A DNA stretch of 64,000 nt from Todiramphus chloris collaris (lineage: Eukaryota > Chordata > Aves > Coraciiformes > Alcedinidae). The position numbers and the translations under genes are program-made. A model generated the notes under the pieces. It was not told where the DNA came from, made no database searches, and saw nothing but the letters and a program-made list of their open reading frames with translations. Every line of letters begins with the position of its first letter. Position 1 is the first letter of the stretch. Positions 26,101 through 39,017 of the stretch are shown piece after piece. The stretch is from assembly GCA_025345505.1 (NCBI GenBank), contig JANVCC010000040.1, forward strand, positions 8,958,023 through 9,022,022, given 5' to 3'.

Positions 26101-27413
26101 AGGAAGACAGTGGAACGCTGTGTCAGTCTGTAATAAGAGGGTAAAATTTTTGCTAAGGAACTGGCTGCAGTTCAGGGCCCTCTGCTGAATGAGTTAGATA
26201 TGTTCAGCTCTCTCCAAGGCTTGCAAAGGTAGGCACTTGAATAATTCTATAAAAGGTTCTTTTGTCTCAGGAAGCGTGGTCCAAATAACCACTGTTGTCT
26301 GCAATAACCGACAGAGCTGAGGTTTCACGATTTCAAGTTGTCTCTACCACATGTAAGGAACAGGAGTTTTCACAACTCACTATAGCATCCCTGCATCGTT
26401 CTACGCTCCCAGCACAACTCCATATTCATCCAGCGCTCGGCAGGCACCTTCCGTATGCAGCCAGCCACACATGCGCTCCCCACACACACACTAACTCACT
26501 GCAGCTCTTCTCTGACATGCACATCTACCTAAAGCACAGTTCCTATCTTCAAAACCCAGCTGTGCTGTACGGTTTAGCATTCACTGTCGCCTGTCTTCAG
26601 CCCCAACAATCACTGCTGTGACGTAGCTATGTACGAGAAATGTAATAATCTGGATCAAAGCAAGTGCTGAATATCATTTTGGGCAGGACTGCACATTTAC
26701 CAAAAAAAGCCAGTCAGACCCAATTCTAGAATTCAGATTTCCAGGGTGCAATCTTTTTCACAGAAACAGCCTCCCTGAAGTCACTGTCTATACTCTTTTT
26801 AGTGACTATTGCTCACTAAAGGTGAATATGAAAAGCAGTTTTAAAAATGATGTGATCGTTCTCCTAGAAAAAAATTTCCTTAAAAATGTATCAAAGTAGC
26901 TAAGATAGGGTGGAAAAAATTAATCTTTGAAACTAGGAAATGCTGCTATGACCTTTAATGATGTGTGTCAAATTAAGACTGTCTCACATTGAATTTCAGC
27001 ATAATCAGATTAGATTGCAGAATCTAGCCCATTATTTAGTCCATACTCTGTAACACTTATGTTTAGAATGTGATCCCATATGTGGAATACATACATCTCA
27101 TGGCAAGCATTGACTGCAAAGGAGCACAGCTTTCACTTCATTACAGAGAGATGCCAAGTACTCTCTCATTGCACTCTATGTTTTGATCATATTTAGTAAC
27201 TGAAACAGGTGCATTTTGCACAGAAATTGAGGAAGCTTTTGACTCTTTTCTGGAAAAGGCAGTTCCAGTCTCAGGCTGGCTAATGAGAAAAAGCATCTAA
27301 TTAGCACATAAATCACATAAAATATACTGGTACACCTGCCTTATGTCAGAGCAGGGATTCAGAACCAACCTTTTATTCAATCATGTCCAAATCCACAGTG
27401 GTTCTGGAGAATT

Positions 27414-27487
27414 TTGATGAAGAATTACTTAATACTTCTTCCTTAATGTCCTCCTTAAGGAAGAAGTATTAAGTAATTCTTCATCAA
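27414..27487. repeat. perfect 33-bp inverted repeat with 8-nt spacer
   Basis: Left arm 27,414-27,446 and right arm 27,455-27,487 are exact reverse complements over all 33 bases, separated by TGTCCTCC (27,447-27,454). The flanking bases (27,413 T and 27,488 G; 27,447 T and 27,454 C) break pairing at both ends. The arms are AT-rich and not simple repeats. As RNA this would be a 74-nt hairpin with an uninterrupted stem on either strand. Confidence 0.97.
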
Positions 27488-28486
27488 GTCATCATGTCTT
27501 CATCAAGGCTTGAAGAGAAGGGACCAAGCTAAATCCCAGTGACACAGGTTAGTAGAAAGGCTTATACTAAATCAGATCAGCCACTGTGTGAATACAGATT
27601 CGGTACCTTACAACTGTATCTTGAACTAGGAAAGGCTAGTTCAGGAAAAAACTCTCCTGTACCACAAGGATGCTTATTCTGTTGAAGGATAAGCTTTAGG
27701 AGAGTCTCATTACCCCTCTGCAGTGTTGCTGCTGAAGGAAAAGGTGCAAGCAACAAGGTGGATGCATCCAGTGAGAAGAAAAAAAAAAAAAAAAGTGCCT
27801 CCTTTCTTGAAATGCACAAGCCATCTACTATATTATTATTCCAGGCTAGATCATCAGCTATATAAGATGACACCATATATAATTAAACTCAGTAGTGGGA
27901 TGTTGATTTACATCTGCTAAGGATCTAGTTCTCTACGTGAAGCAGCCAAACCCCAGGTGGAACTGGGAGGTAATTTAGATAAGAAACACCAACTTCAGTA
28001 GGAGCTGACATAACTGATTTCTGAGGGAAGATATGCAGAGATTTTCTAAAGGATGGCTCACAGCATATCAAGGTACAGGATGATAGGAAAGCTCTATTGC
28101 TTATAACAATTTGTTTCCCTAGAAAGGAAGTGAATCAAGAGGGGGAAAAAAAGGATGAAACTTACTTATAGGCAAAATTCAAAAGGGTAAATTTCAAAGG
28201 AATAAGAGTAAATATTTTCAGTGGCTATAATAGTTGAATATGGAATAATTTTGTTAAGGATAATGTAAAGATACGCAGTTATGATGCCATGAAAGTAGAT
28301 GCAGGTAAATTTCTGAAAATATTCCATGTACATTCAACTTTAATAGGATTTTTCTGCCTTCCTTTTATCATATGGAAGTTTTATGTCATACAGTATTTTA
28401 TTTATACTGTATTATCCTAACCAGTGAGAGGAGATCATAATCTGTTGAAAGGGAATTTATGTGTGTTTTCTTGGATCCTTTTGCAG

Positions 28487-28610
28487 GCCAACCCTGTGGT
28501 TAAGCTATGGGGGCCCAGAGAGGACCCAGACAAATATCACCTAGCACCCATTTACCTCCCTTTTGTAGCTGCTTCATCACCACTGTTAAACAAAGACGCA
28601 GTCTTAGCAG
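28487..28610 (+). other. possible isolated exon (candidate only)
   Basis: A 124-base segment is bounded by a good acceptor (a T-rich stretch ending CCTTTTGCAG) and a good donor (AGCAG|GTGAGAGG). One frame is open through it (begins ANPVVKLWGPRED). The segment is richer in G+C than its surroundings. No protein family was recognised and no partner exon was found, so it may be a non-coding RNA exon or a chance pairing of splice-like sites. Confidence 0.25.
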
Positions 28611-31600
28611 GTGAGAGGGCACATTGTGTAAGCCCACTAACAGGATTCTTTCAGCAGACATTCAAAATGCTGAACTGTATTTTTTAGAAAGCTTGAGCAA
28701 GAAACCAATAATGTGGTTTTTGCTGGGTGATGCAGATGCTAAGGAAAGGGAAGGAAAAGTCCAAACATTTGTTTGTGCACCTCCAGCAGCGCCCTACCTT
28801 TCAGTCAGAACCTACCTTTTGGAGTCAGAAAAGAGAGAGAAAATGTGAAATCTCACCTCAAGTTCATGGTTCCCTGCTGCTACTTCTCAGAATGAAATCT
28901 GGATTTGAGTGATAAAAGAATAGGATATCAAGTCCCAGAAGCATTGTAATTAAACAACTGAAACAGCAAAATCTGAACAGCTCTGGAAACTACATTTTCC
29001 TGATTTCATAATGGCAAGCATGGAGTTAAACAGAAAAGACCAGTTATAAAGAGAAATGAGCAAAAGTCAGAAGGGAAAAAATTTAAAACCATAAATTGAG
29101 ATTGTGCTAGAAGTGAAGAGATAAAAGTAAGATGAACACCTGGCTATATAAATGCAGTAGTTACTTGAAACACAATGTCTGAGAGTGTTTTATTAATATT
29201 GGGCTTTTATTATAAAAACAGGGGCTTCTTTAATAAGTATTCCTCCTAAAGACTTAAAGTGTCCTCTGTCCATGCAGCCTGCATTCCAAGGTTATCAGAA
29301 GAACTGTTGCTATGGGCTGAACTCAATTTAGCACATGCTTTTTGTGTGGTGAGTGGATGTGAAAAGGATTCAGCAACACAAATCTGTCTGTGTTCTGAAT
29401 GAGAAATGAACTTTTGTTAAAGATCTTGCAAACCTCAACTACAGCTGCACAATACTGATACAGCCAGGCAGGAGAGGATGACCTATTTGCGTTTGTCTGA
29501 ACTTTGTATTCCTCTTTTGATCACAGGCAATGAAACCTGCAGCAATACACCAAACAGGAAGATGGAAGGAAGCGAGACCCTCTATGTTTAATTATCTTTA
29601 TATGCTGTTTAACTTTAGATTTTAACATAGGATTTTTCTCTTATAAAATCTTTTAACATCAGAAAATACTGTATGCTCAGGAGATTCTTAATCATTATGA
29701 TCAAGAAAAGTTCCAACCTGACAGGCAGAAGGTTAGAAAGGCCATGCATTGTAATGCAAATTTCGTTGTTAGGATCCACAGAAATAGATGTCATTTCTCT
29801 AGAGGGGGGAAAAAAAAAAATCAGATCCCATCATTATCTGGATACATGGCACAACACAAGACCATGAAATAAGGCACTTTGCAAAAAGGCCCGTCATCTG
29901 CCTGTCCCAGGTATTTGTCCCCTAAGTATTTTTGCACGTTTCTTTGACTGCTCTATTGATTTATGTGCAGATAGTTCAAGAACAAGAGGTCTGAAGAGGA
30001 TGTTTACAGAAGTGCTATGATATGGTCATCATAATCTAACAGCATCTAATGATATTCTTGCTCCTGTTCAAATCTCTCCCCATAGAGAAGGTCTGACACC
30101 CATCATAAATGGCAGTACTTCAGCCAACCAACACACTGCTACTGAGGAAACAGAGCAGGATCTGTTATATGGGCAAGATACACCTTAACAAGTACCCTGG
30201 GGTTTAAAAGATGCTCTTATCTTTATACAGTCTGTCATTAACAAAGCAAAGACCAGCTTTGTTAGTGTCTAAAAACCCCTGTTGAAAAAATATAAAGGTA
30301 AAAATTGACTTTTTAAAATATTGTTTTGTCCATCAGAGAGATTTAATATTTATACTTCCAGGTATTTTCATCACTGTTTGTCCCCTTCCCCCCCACCCCA
30401 GCAACTCTCAGTACATATATCATGTTTTTCCTTTGCCAGAAAGTTCAAGAGCACAGATGGACATAGGTCACACAATAAGGCAACAAAGGACTGTCTGAGG
30501 CTTTTAGCTCATCTCACAATTCTGGTTATTATTTACTTAGATCAGTAGGGTCTGGATCTGACTGCTGTTACAGTCTCTTGTTCACCTCAGGCACACATTC
30601 TAATCAAATCTCGTTATGGTCACATACTGGTGCTGGAGGCAGTTTCCCCAGAATTCATTGTTTTTAGATCAGTTTCTGTATAACCAGAGCTCCTGCATCA
30701 GCACTCACAGGAAGATTGTTTCAGCAGTGAAGTTGTTACGGAGCTGGTTTATTGCTTCCTGATCAAGTGTCACAAATTCAGGATTATCCCAGCGTACAAG
30801 TGTGCAGGCAGGAAACCAAGAGTACAGCAAAGCTTCTTTGCTTGCTGCTTCAACACCAGGGCCACTCTGGAACCTGGCCCTCGCGCTGGGGCTATCAGGT
30901 AATTTTCTCCAGACTTTACCTTGAACAAATGCTCCTGTTCAATTACACACAATATTTATGAGATGTTCCCTATGGAACGAGCCCTGCAGATTACAACGTA
31001 ACACGCTATCTGGAGTCAACAAGGATCAACATTACAGTATACAAGCTAAGACTTGTATGTGCTGCATAAACTAGAGCAGGAGCCAGCTCTTTCCCTTTCT
31101 CCCCAGAGCCATGGAGAGATTCTTTCCCCTGTGGGCTTTCTAGCTTGATCTTTTAATAACTTTCCTGTGCCAAGTCCTATAAAATGCAGCCCAGATTCAC
31201 TGCAGAGCGTGAGGCAAATTGTATACATAAGTCAGCCATCAGCTCATAAGGATTTTTGCTAGCTGTGTAAAGAATATCATGTAATTACAAGGCAGTCACA
31301 TTCATGATCATTAAAACAGAGTTCTATGTAATAGCCATATTATGTTGTGATAATCTGTTACACTTTTGAGCATGCACCCATCTCAGAGTTAACAGGCCTG
31401 AAGATATTTTCTGTAAGGCAGATACATCTCAATATTTAGATCAATAAAAAGACTCTTAAATTTGGTGCTTGTGTCTTTTTATGCATGAAATTGTACTTAG
31501 TTTCTCTCTCATATACATATAACAAAGGGAGTGAACACATTCACTGGAATTTTAAGTACTGCATTCACTAAAGTTAACTTATGGAAATCAAAACTACACA

Positions 31601-32584
31601 GCACTGGGGAAAAAAAAATCAAATTCTGAGAATTTCAAATAAAAAGAAGATCCCTGTATTAGGATTCTGCTGGCAGAATTCAGTTGTGAGAACAGAACAA
31701 AGAAGCTCCTGCCTGAAAAAACAAGTGGCACAAAAGAATAGGAGTATTTTGTAAGATAATTCTGTCACCCAGGAGCAGACTTACCAGAATTGGAACAGTT
31801 CACAGCATATATTAAGGCACAGCCTAGATGCCAACACATGGATGTCCACATTAAGTAGAAATGAAATGGCATGAGATAAGGAAGTCAAGGTGGGCAAGTG
31901 GAATCCCTAAGAAGCAGGCAGGAGACAGCAATCAATTATAACAGAATTGCAACAGCAGACTGAGAGGGGTGGGGAGGACTGGCCTGGCCCCTCCTAACAA
32001 GAGGGAGAACATAAAAGAGAGGAAGCAAGACTTCCAAGTGCCATGGAGGGAAATCATTGATTCAAAGCATCATTTGCTTTTCTCATAACTCAGAGCACAA
32101 GTAAGCAAGATGGTTTAAATGAAAAGGTGGTGTGGTCAGTAGGAACGAGCATCAGGGAAGAAGGTGACAGTTTCAATGTTAGCTTAGCAACTGCTGTATC
32201 CGTACCTGTGACCTGAGCTTTCGTGGCTCTCCTGACTCACCTTTCCCGAGTCCAACATCCAACAGAGCTACGTGTGCCAGCTGTAAACTTCAGACTTCCT
32301 TCCCCACTAAGATTGGTTTGACACTGTAGAACTGTTCTTCCTCTTCTCTTTGAGCTCAAAGTCAACCCCGGAAGCTTAGATGACCCATCACTGAAGCAAC
32401 CCTTTCTGATTTAAGATTACTAGGAGCCACCCATACAGTCTTGAGTGAGATGTAGCAGGAAGAGACAGCTTGCAGGACTCATTCACGCTACACAGATACC
32501 CAGCCTACAGACTACCCAAAGGCTCTGGCCCATTCTGATTCTAGAAGACACAAAAAGAAATTATATAATACAATGTATGTTATA

Positions 32585-32605
32585 ATACGATACGATACGA
32601 TACAA
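32585..32605. repeat. (ATACG)n pentanucleotide repeat
   Basis: About four ATACG units within a longer ATA-rich context (ATAATACGATACGATACGAT). It is a simple repeat. Confidence 0.85.
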
Positions 32606-33926
32606 TACTCAAATGGTGGAACTGGATAAAGGTGGAGAATAAATGAGGACACAAACCTGAACAAAAATACACAGGGAAGGTGTATCCTTTGATATCTCAG
32701 CTTTGTTTTGCCTGTGTGTAGCATGGAACTAATCATGTCAAGGACAGGCAAAGCTGCTGGGAGGATGCACATTCTGTTCCAGGCAGCTTTCAAGATTAGA
32801 CAGTTTTATTTCACAGTAAGCAGGAATGGGACCAAAGCCCTGTGAAAGCTATAATGAAAAAAGCAGTGTCAAAGCATTCAGTTGCTGATCAAAATCTGAA
32901 CATTTCATCTTTGGACAGTATATAAATGCAGTCTTCCAGTAAGGGCTTGTCTTTCCTGTAGGAGACAGCATTAAATTCCTGGCCTCTTTATTCACAGTAT
33001 GGCTTGCCAATTTTTTCCCCCCCTCCTAGAGCACACAATAATCTGTCAGAAGAGGAACCCAAATCTTCTTCTTGGCATCCCAGGGTGACCTAATAAATTC
33101 TTCTTAGAGCTTTTTTCCCATAGCACAGCTCTCCCTCTGTTCTGCACTGCTCAGGGTTTCTGTCATGTTTAGGTGTTGTTTCTATAGAGCCTTTTAACAG
33201 AATATGGATTGCTGACAGGTTACTTGGCACCCATGTGCACAGCTGTGAGAACCAGTGAATTTACTTATCAATTCTATATCTATGCCTCTGCAGTGGGGCA
33301 CAGCAGCCAGTATATTCCTGACGAAGAGGCAGCAAAGGTGCTTTGAGATAGGAGACACACCTGCAGGGCCATGGTGTGAATTGACCTAGTACCTGCTGGA
33401 GAACTTAAGTCCTTTTTGTCTCAGCTTTGGAGCAGAGGAAGAAATTGCCAGGTCTCAGTGGTGCAAGCAACCCAGCTGTTTCCTCAGAAATGTGCAGATC
33501 TGGATAAGGAAAATAAAAAGTTTGAACAATGCACCCACGGTTAAGAGGCTCTGGCTATTTGGCAAGATATAAATATTCTTGGAGAGTTGTCAGCATCTTT
33601 CAAAAGCAGAAGAAGTTTTGCTTTGTTAGGATTGCTGTTGCACACATATTGCAAGGCATCAAAAAGAACACAGCCTGGCATGGTTTCTTAGAGCTGAATT
33701 ATTTACATGAAAGGCTTGTGAAATTAGATCCTTATTCCATAATCAAAAGACTCTTTACAATAGTATGAAACAAAATGCTTTCACAGAGTGTATAAGTCAT
33801 TCCTGTATTTTATCTTTATACTCCATCTCCTTTAATCTCATAGCATGATGTGGACATCAGATGAATCTATGAGCCTTTTAGCTCTGCAGAGACACTGCAT
33901 AGAAAAAAATATATATCTGTGATGAT

Positions 33927-34469
33927 GTGCATATTAGAAGAAGAAAGAGATATACTGATACAGAACGCTTCAATTCCTTTGACCACTTCCTTTGTTTTGC
34001 AACTATTTTAGCTCCATTTCTAAACAGAAATGGTACAGAAATGCAACTTGAACCTTTGTTAGCTGAATTAACAAGGTTAGTTCATTATCTAGTATTCCTT
34101 GGCATACTTCCTAAAGGTATAGCACAGATTAGATGTACAGCTGAAGGTTACTGGTCATCATTAGAGCAGCATCATTTTGATCATCATTTAACATCAATAC
34201 AAATCTCTTACAGAAATGTAGCAAATGGTAAAAAATATCAACCTACAACATTTGGTTTTCAACTAACAAACATGTTCAGGAAACAGAGAAAGCTTCTGAT
34301 AAGCAAAGTTACAGTCCTTAATTTGTTTCTAAGACATGACACAAATTTGGAGGACTTTGGATCATCTTGGTTTGTATTTTATAAGATTTTTGCCCTCCTC
34401 ACACTCCTTTGTAAGCTTTCCTCTTATTTGGCAATATTCACAGTACTGCATAGCTCACAGGCAAATTGA
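33927..34469 (+). other. 180-codon open reading frame of unknown status
   Basis: This is the longest open frame in the AT-rich desert (Met to stop, 180 codons). The product would be basic at the start (HIRRRKRY), with two hydrophobic stretches (LVHYLVFLGIL and a Leu/Phe-rich C-terminal third). No known domain was recognised, there is no CpG island or start-site context nearby, and composition matches the surrounding DNA. The most likely explanation is chance or a decayed retrosequence; a lineage-specific small gene is not excluded. Confidence 0.15.
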
Positions 34470-37400
34470 ATGTGAGCAAATTCCAACTGTAAACTAGAAA
34501 AGGGAATTTGGCCGCGAAAAACACTGGACCTTCTGAAATGAAATCTCTTCAGCTGAAATATTGGATGCCCAGAATGCACCAGTTTCCAAGGCACAGCTTA
34601 CACTGGCTTTACAGAGACGATGCGTGGACGTAAAGGTTTAGTCAAGACAGAACGTTTCCGAGTTCTCAGGTAATACAGTCTGTATTTTACAGAATCTTCC
34701 AGTGCTGTGCGGTGTCTGAAAGTTCATTGTATGGCGAATCAGAACTAGAGCAGAATTATTACTATTTTAAATGTAGTTAAATAATATATTGAGGGGTGTT
34801 TTTTAATCTTGGAAGCTGTCAGAAAAACTCTTCACACTTGGCCAAACGAAACATTTTAGGCAGAGTAGCTAAGATGTATAGTATGATGTATGGTATGATT
34901 ATTCAGAAGTTTTGCTTTTATTTTAGCCTTCAGTCACAAGATCTGACAATTTACTGTAGAACATTTACTTGCGAATTAAAGAGATACATTTGTTGTGATA
35001 AACACTATATGAAAGCTTTTGCTAAAGTGGGACATCCCTATGTTGGAGTGTTGTGGTTTGGGAGTTTTTAAAACATTTTCTGAACTTTCTGAAGAGCATG
35101 AAAGTCTGCTTTGTTCATCTTCTGCAGATTCATCCCAGCTGCACATGTAGCTTGCACATTTGTCATCTTACATGTGACAACTTCAAACATTGTTTTTAAC
35201 ATCTGATGAATCACATAGCGAGTGGTGGCTCTGGTGAGTTACTAAGAAGTCATGCCTCTGAATATAATAAAGGAACAGAATGCAGTGTCTTCTGTCTTAT
35301 ATGTTTCCAAGGGCGATTGCTCTTTAGCTGTTTCCAGGTTTTGTCTGCAGGTATTTGCATTTTAAGAAAGTGAGCGGCCTCTTCAATGGGCCACCATCAG
35401 TCATCGTGTCAACTGTAGCAAGCAATATTTTCATGCATTGTTTTGTGGTGATAACTAAAGGGAACATTTGGGCTCGCATTTATTTAAAATTGTATGATTT
35501 CTGGGAGAATGATGGCAATGGGCTTGGATGCAGCCTGCCTAACTCTATGGTGTTTAGAATGTCATTAATTTCATTCCCATTGCAATAACAGCCAGTGCTT
35601 AGTAGAACAGGAGGGTGTTATGTTTTCTCTCAGCAGAGGTGAAGGCACAGAGAAAATAATGTCCCTAGTCCAAAAGGCAGTTAGGGGTGTTCAGCCTCAG
35701 ACAATTAAAAATTTTCCCTCAAAAGTAACACTTCTGACACTGAGATATTTCTGCCCGCCCTTTTTACAGTGTATGAAATGGCCCCTTGCTAGGTACCTGA
35801 ACCATTGACTGCTTACTAACAAGGGAAAGTAATTTCACATCCTAGCCCTTTTATAGTTATAGGAAGTAGTTTTGTACCATTTCTATTCATTTTACATCTC
35901 ATTTTCTTCTGTCAGATACAGAAGCTCAACACAGTTTGAGATTTTAACATTTAGTGCAACCTGTTTTAAAAAACTGTTATCCTAGCAGTGGGTTTTACTA
36001 CACAAGGTCTCTTAAACAGGCAAAGACAGACTATAAAGACTTAGCATAAAGACTGTTTTTCATTCCCACAATAGTAAGGTTCACTTCAACCTTGTGTTTG
36101 TGACTTCCTGGTACAGCATTTCAGAAATTGTTTTTTTTCTTCTAGCAATAAAAGCTACTTAATTGTTACTAAGATGACCTTCAAGGAGAACAAAAGAATT
36201 TATTGGGACTGAGATAAAATATAAAGACATTTGATTTTAAAAAGACTTGATGTAGTCTTAAAAGTCTTAAGACTCCAATAAAGCCTTAAGACTCTAACTC
36301 CCCAGTTAGAGGAAATTGTTAACAGTGAGTTTTGTCCTGTATTCTCCATACAAATGAGAACTTTCCCTTCATTACTTAGGTGTGGATAATCAGCTCCCTC
36401 TCTTCTCCAAAATCATAAGGTTTTGCAAATCTTCATGACATTTTTCTTGCCATTCTCAGAAAATCTAGGGTTACTGCAGAAATATGTTCAGAGAACAACA
36501 GTTTGGTCACTGGGTGCTGAGGATCTTAGGACCAGGGTCAATGCCAATGGGCTCTAGATCAGCACATAAGGCCTGAGATTTAAATATCTTCAGAGAGTAT
36601 TACAAGTGCCATTAACTCTCTGTTAAATGCACTGAAAGCTCTAGGCCCCAAAGCAGCAAACAATGAAACGACAGAAGCAATCATATCTGCTTCAATACAT
36701 AATCTCTAGTATCAGTGGGGGAATCCCAGTTAAGTGTGAAGAGGAAAGGATCCCGGATCCCATCATCATCTTCAGTAACCCAGCCTGCTGAAAGAGCTAA
36801 ACACCTGAGCACTTATTCTAGCTAAATTTCAACATTTTCAATAGAATTGTTTGTTCCTTGGCATAACTTCAATCTCTGTCATGTCTCATCTGAACCCCAG
36901 ACAGTGTCTCTCTGCATTTATGACATAAGATGGGCTTATGGGAGGACTTAGAGTAGGCTTGCTGTAGTAGACAGACAGTGAGAATCGGGCAGCTGGAGCT
37001 CCTCGGTTGCCTGCTTGAGGGGGAGTCGCTTGCACTGATTTGAATCATGTTTTTACGCTCCTCATGGCATATGATGTGATAATAGTAATGGAAACAGAGC
37101 GCTGTAGCCCTAATTTTCTATCAATTCTTTTTTATACTCTTTGTAAAGCTGAAGTCTGCAAGCACAGAAATTCTGAATGCTACAGCATGGACAGCACATC
37201 TTAAATCACCTCAAAAGCTTGCAACTGTGATGCCTGTGGCTGAGTCGAGCACATTCTTGCCAGAAATGTCAGCTCTACTTTCTCTTCCCTATTACAATAA
37301 AAATATAATAGCTCTACCAATGAATACATATCCAGAGATTAAACTCAAATTCTCACCTTTGCTTGAGCCATTTCACTGAATTAATCATCTCACTTTGTTA

Positions 37401-38380
37401 GTTAACTTTGCTTAGCACTGTTAAATACCTATGTGGTTTCTATTCATCCATGGAATCAGGGCTCTTTGATAGTTTTTTGACTACAAAGTCAAAAAGTGCA
37501 ATGACTCCCCAGAAATATTTTCTGAGAGGGCCTGTGGAAGAGATTAATCTTAGCAAGGTGTTTTATATTGGTAAATTTTGGGGTCAATAAAGCAAAGAAA
37601 CATGAGTTTGAACTCAGAAAACAGATTAGGAAAACAAAGAGCTAAACCTGCTTTTGGACTTAAGCATTTGTTCTTTCTGTATAGGCAAAAAGTTTGAGCC
37701 TAGCTTAGTGAGGCTCAGGTGTTATTGGTGAACTCTTCTGTTCTCAGCAACATCTCAAAACACTAAGTTGTAAAATATTGCTCTTCCTTCCCAGTCCAAC
37801 TCTTTCTTGCAAAACCAGCAAAAAGGCATCATTAATCAAGTATCAGCCTTTTTAAGCAGAACCCATTATCAACTTTAGGGATAACTACTCCCCGAGAAGT
37901 GATTTTGTGAATAGTATTAGACGTTACTTGGCAAAGAAAGTCGCTGTCTCAACAAATGTCTTCCAAGCAACAGCAACCCAAGAAAGCACTGTAGGTATCA
38001 ATTAGTCAGACAAGAAGGTCAAGTATAAAATACACAGATGACAAATGTTACCTATAGCATGTTTAAATACACACTCACTGATTAATCTGAAAGCCTGCTC
38101 GGTTTCACGTGCAATATTCACATTGCAAAATACAGCAAGCAGTCTCTATTAGGTATTAGAGATAGGAATCAAACCAGTACGGATGCTTTCCATTAAAGTA
38201 CACAGCCTCAGACAAAGTAAACGCTCAAGCCACATGGTTTGAAACAGCTTTCCAGAGAGCATCTTTGGGTATGAGCCCAGATTTACATCTTTGTCAGGTC
38301 TGAGATAGGAGTACCAGAAGTCAGGTTTCATAACGCAAAAGTCTGCAAGGGGTTACAGTATTTCAGTCCCTCCAAAAGGG

Positions 38381-39017
38381 GGTCTTGGGGTTTTGGGGAG
38401 TTACCCTGTTTTCCTTCTTCTCTTAAAGAATTTTTCCATACTTGTTTGTCAGGGAGGTAAATTGCTGAACTTAAGAGAGACAAAAGGGCCTGGCCACAGG
38501 GGGAGGGGTCCAGCCATCCGAATAAAGGGGGTTGGGGGGAGCCCCTGGGGCTCTGGTTTTGCTCCCTGCATTCGAGGGGAGGAAAAGCTGCCCTCGTGGT
38601 GCAGAGACCTCATCCCCACTGCATCTCCTGCTCTCCCTGCTGTCTCCCGAGGATCCTGCTGGACACCGGGACCGGCTGCCCAGGGGGTTCGTGACCCAGG
38701 CTTTCCGTGGCCATTGCCCCCTGGGGACTGAGCTGCTCCGGAGCGGCGGGGAGAGCATCGCGCCCTCCCTGCTCCCCGGGAGCCCCGGGAGGCTGGCACT
38801 GGGTTCCTGGCACTGTTTGCTCTCACTGACGTAGTTATTGTTGTCTGTTTGTCCTGTTATATATATTTAGTAAAGAACTGTTATTCCTATTCCTCATCTT
38901 TGCCTGAAAGCCCCTTAATTTCAAAATTACAAGCATTTGGAGGGGAGGGGGTGGCATTTCCATTCCAAGGGGGACTCCTGCCTTCCTTGGCAGACACCTG
39001 TCTTTCCAACCAAGACA
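38381..39017 (+). mobile_element. solo LTR of an avian endogenous retrovirus (ERVL-like type)
   Basis: The 3' end (AGTAAAGAACTGTTATTCC, then GCCTGAAAGCCCCTTAATTT, then a CTTTCCAACCAAGACA terminus) matches a widespread neoavian LTR type that I recall. The terminus CCAAGACA is matched at the left by GGTCTTGG (38,381-38,388), 7 of 8 positions of its reverse complement, giving a terminal inverted repeat with one change in the canonical TG start. The central portion is G+C-rich, as in active LTRs. No internal gag/pol/env sequence flanks it, so it is a solo LTR. The flanks (AAGGG at left, GGGGG at right) do not give a clean target duplication. Confidence 0.72.

Larger units (their letters stand above)
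23191..38380. other. AT-rich intergenic desert, no confident gene
   Basis: This 15-kb stretch shows no recognisable protein. It holds a perfect inverted repeat, a possible isolated exon, an ATACG pentamer repeat and one moderately long open frame, each listed separately, plus scattered short homopolymers. Everything else looks like unconstrained intergenic sequence by eye. Confidence 0.55.

Noticed and set aside
31960..32400. Possible old LTR (a CATAAAAGAG box followed by a CCGAGTCCAACATCC block)
   Set aside because: No terminal TG...CA ends, no target duplication and no clear family resemblance; too weak to list as an element.
36241..36300. Cluster of AAGACT/AGTCTT words that look like multiple small hairpins
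   Set aside because: Arms are only 6-12 bases and partly tandem; this is within what local slippage in AT-rich DNA produces.
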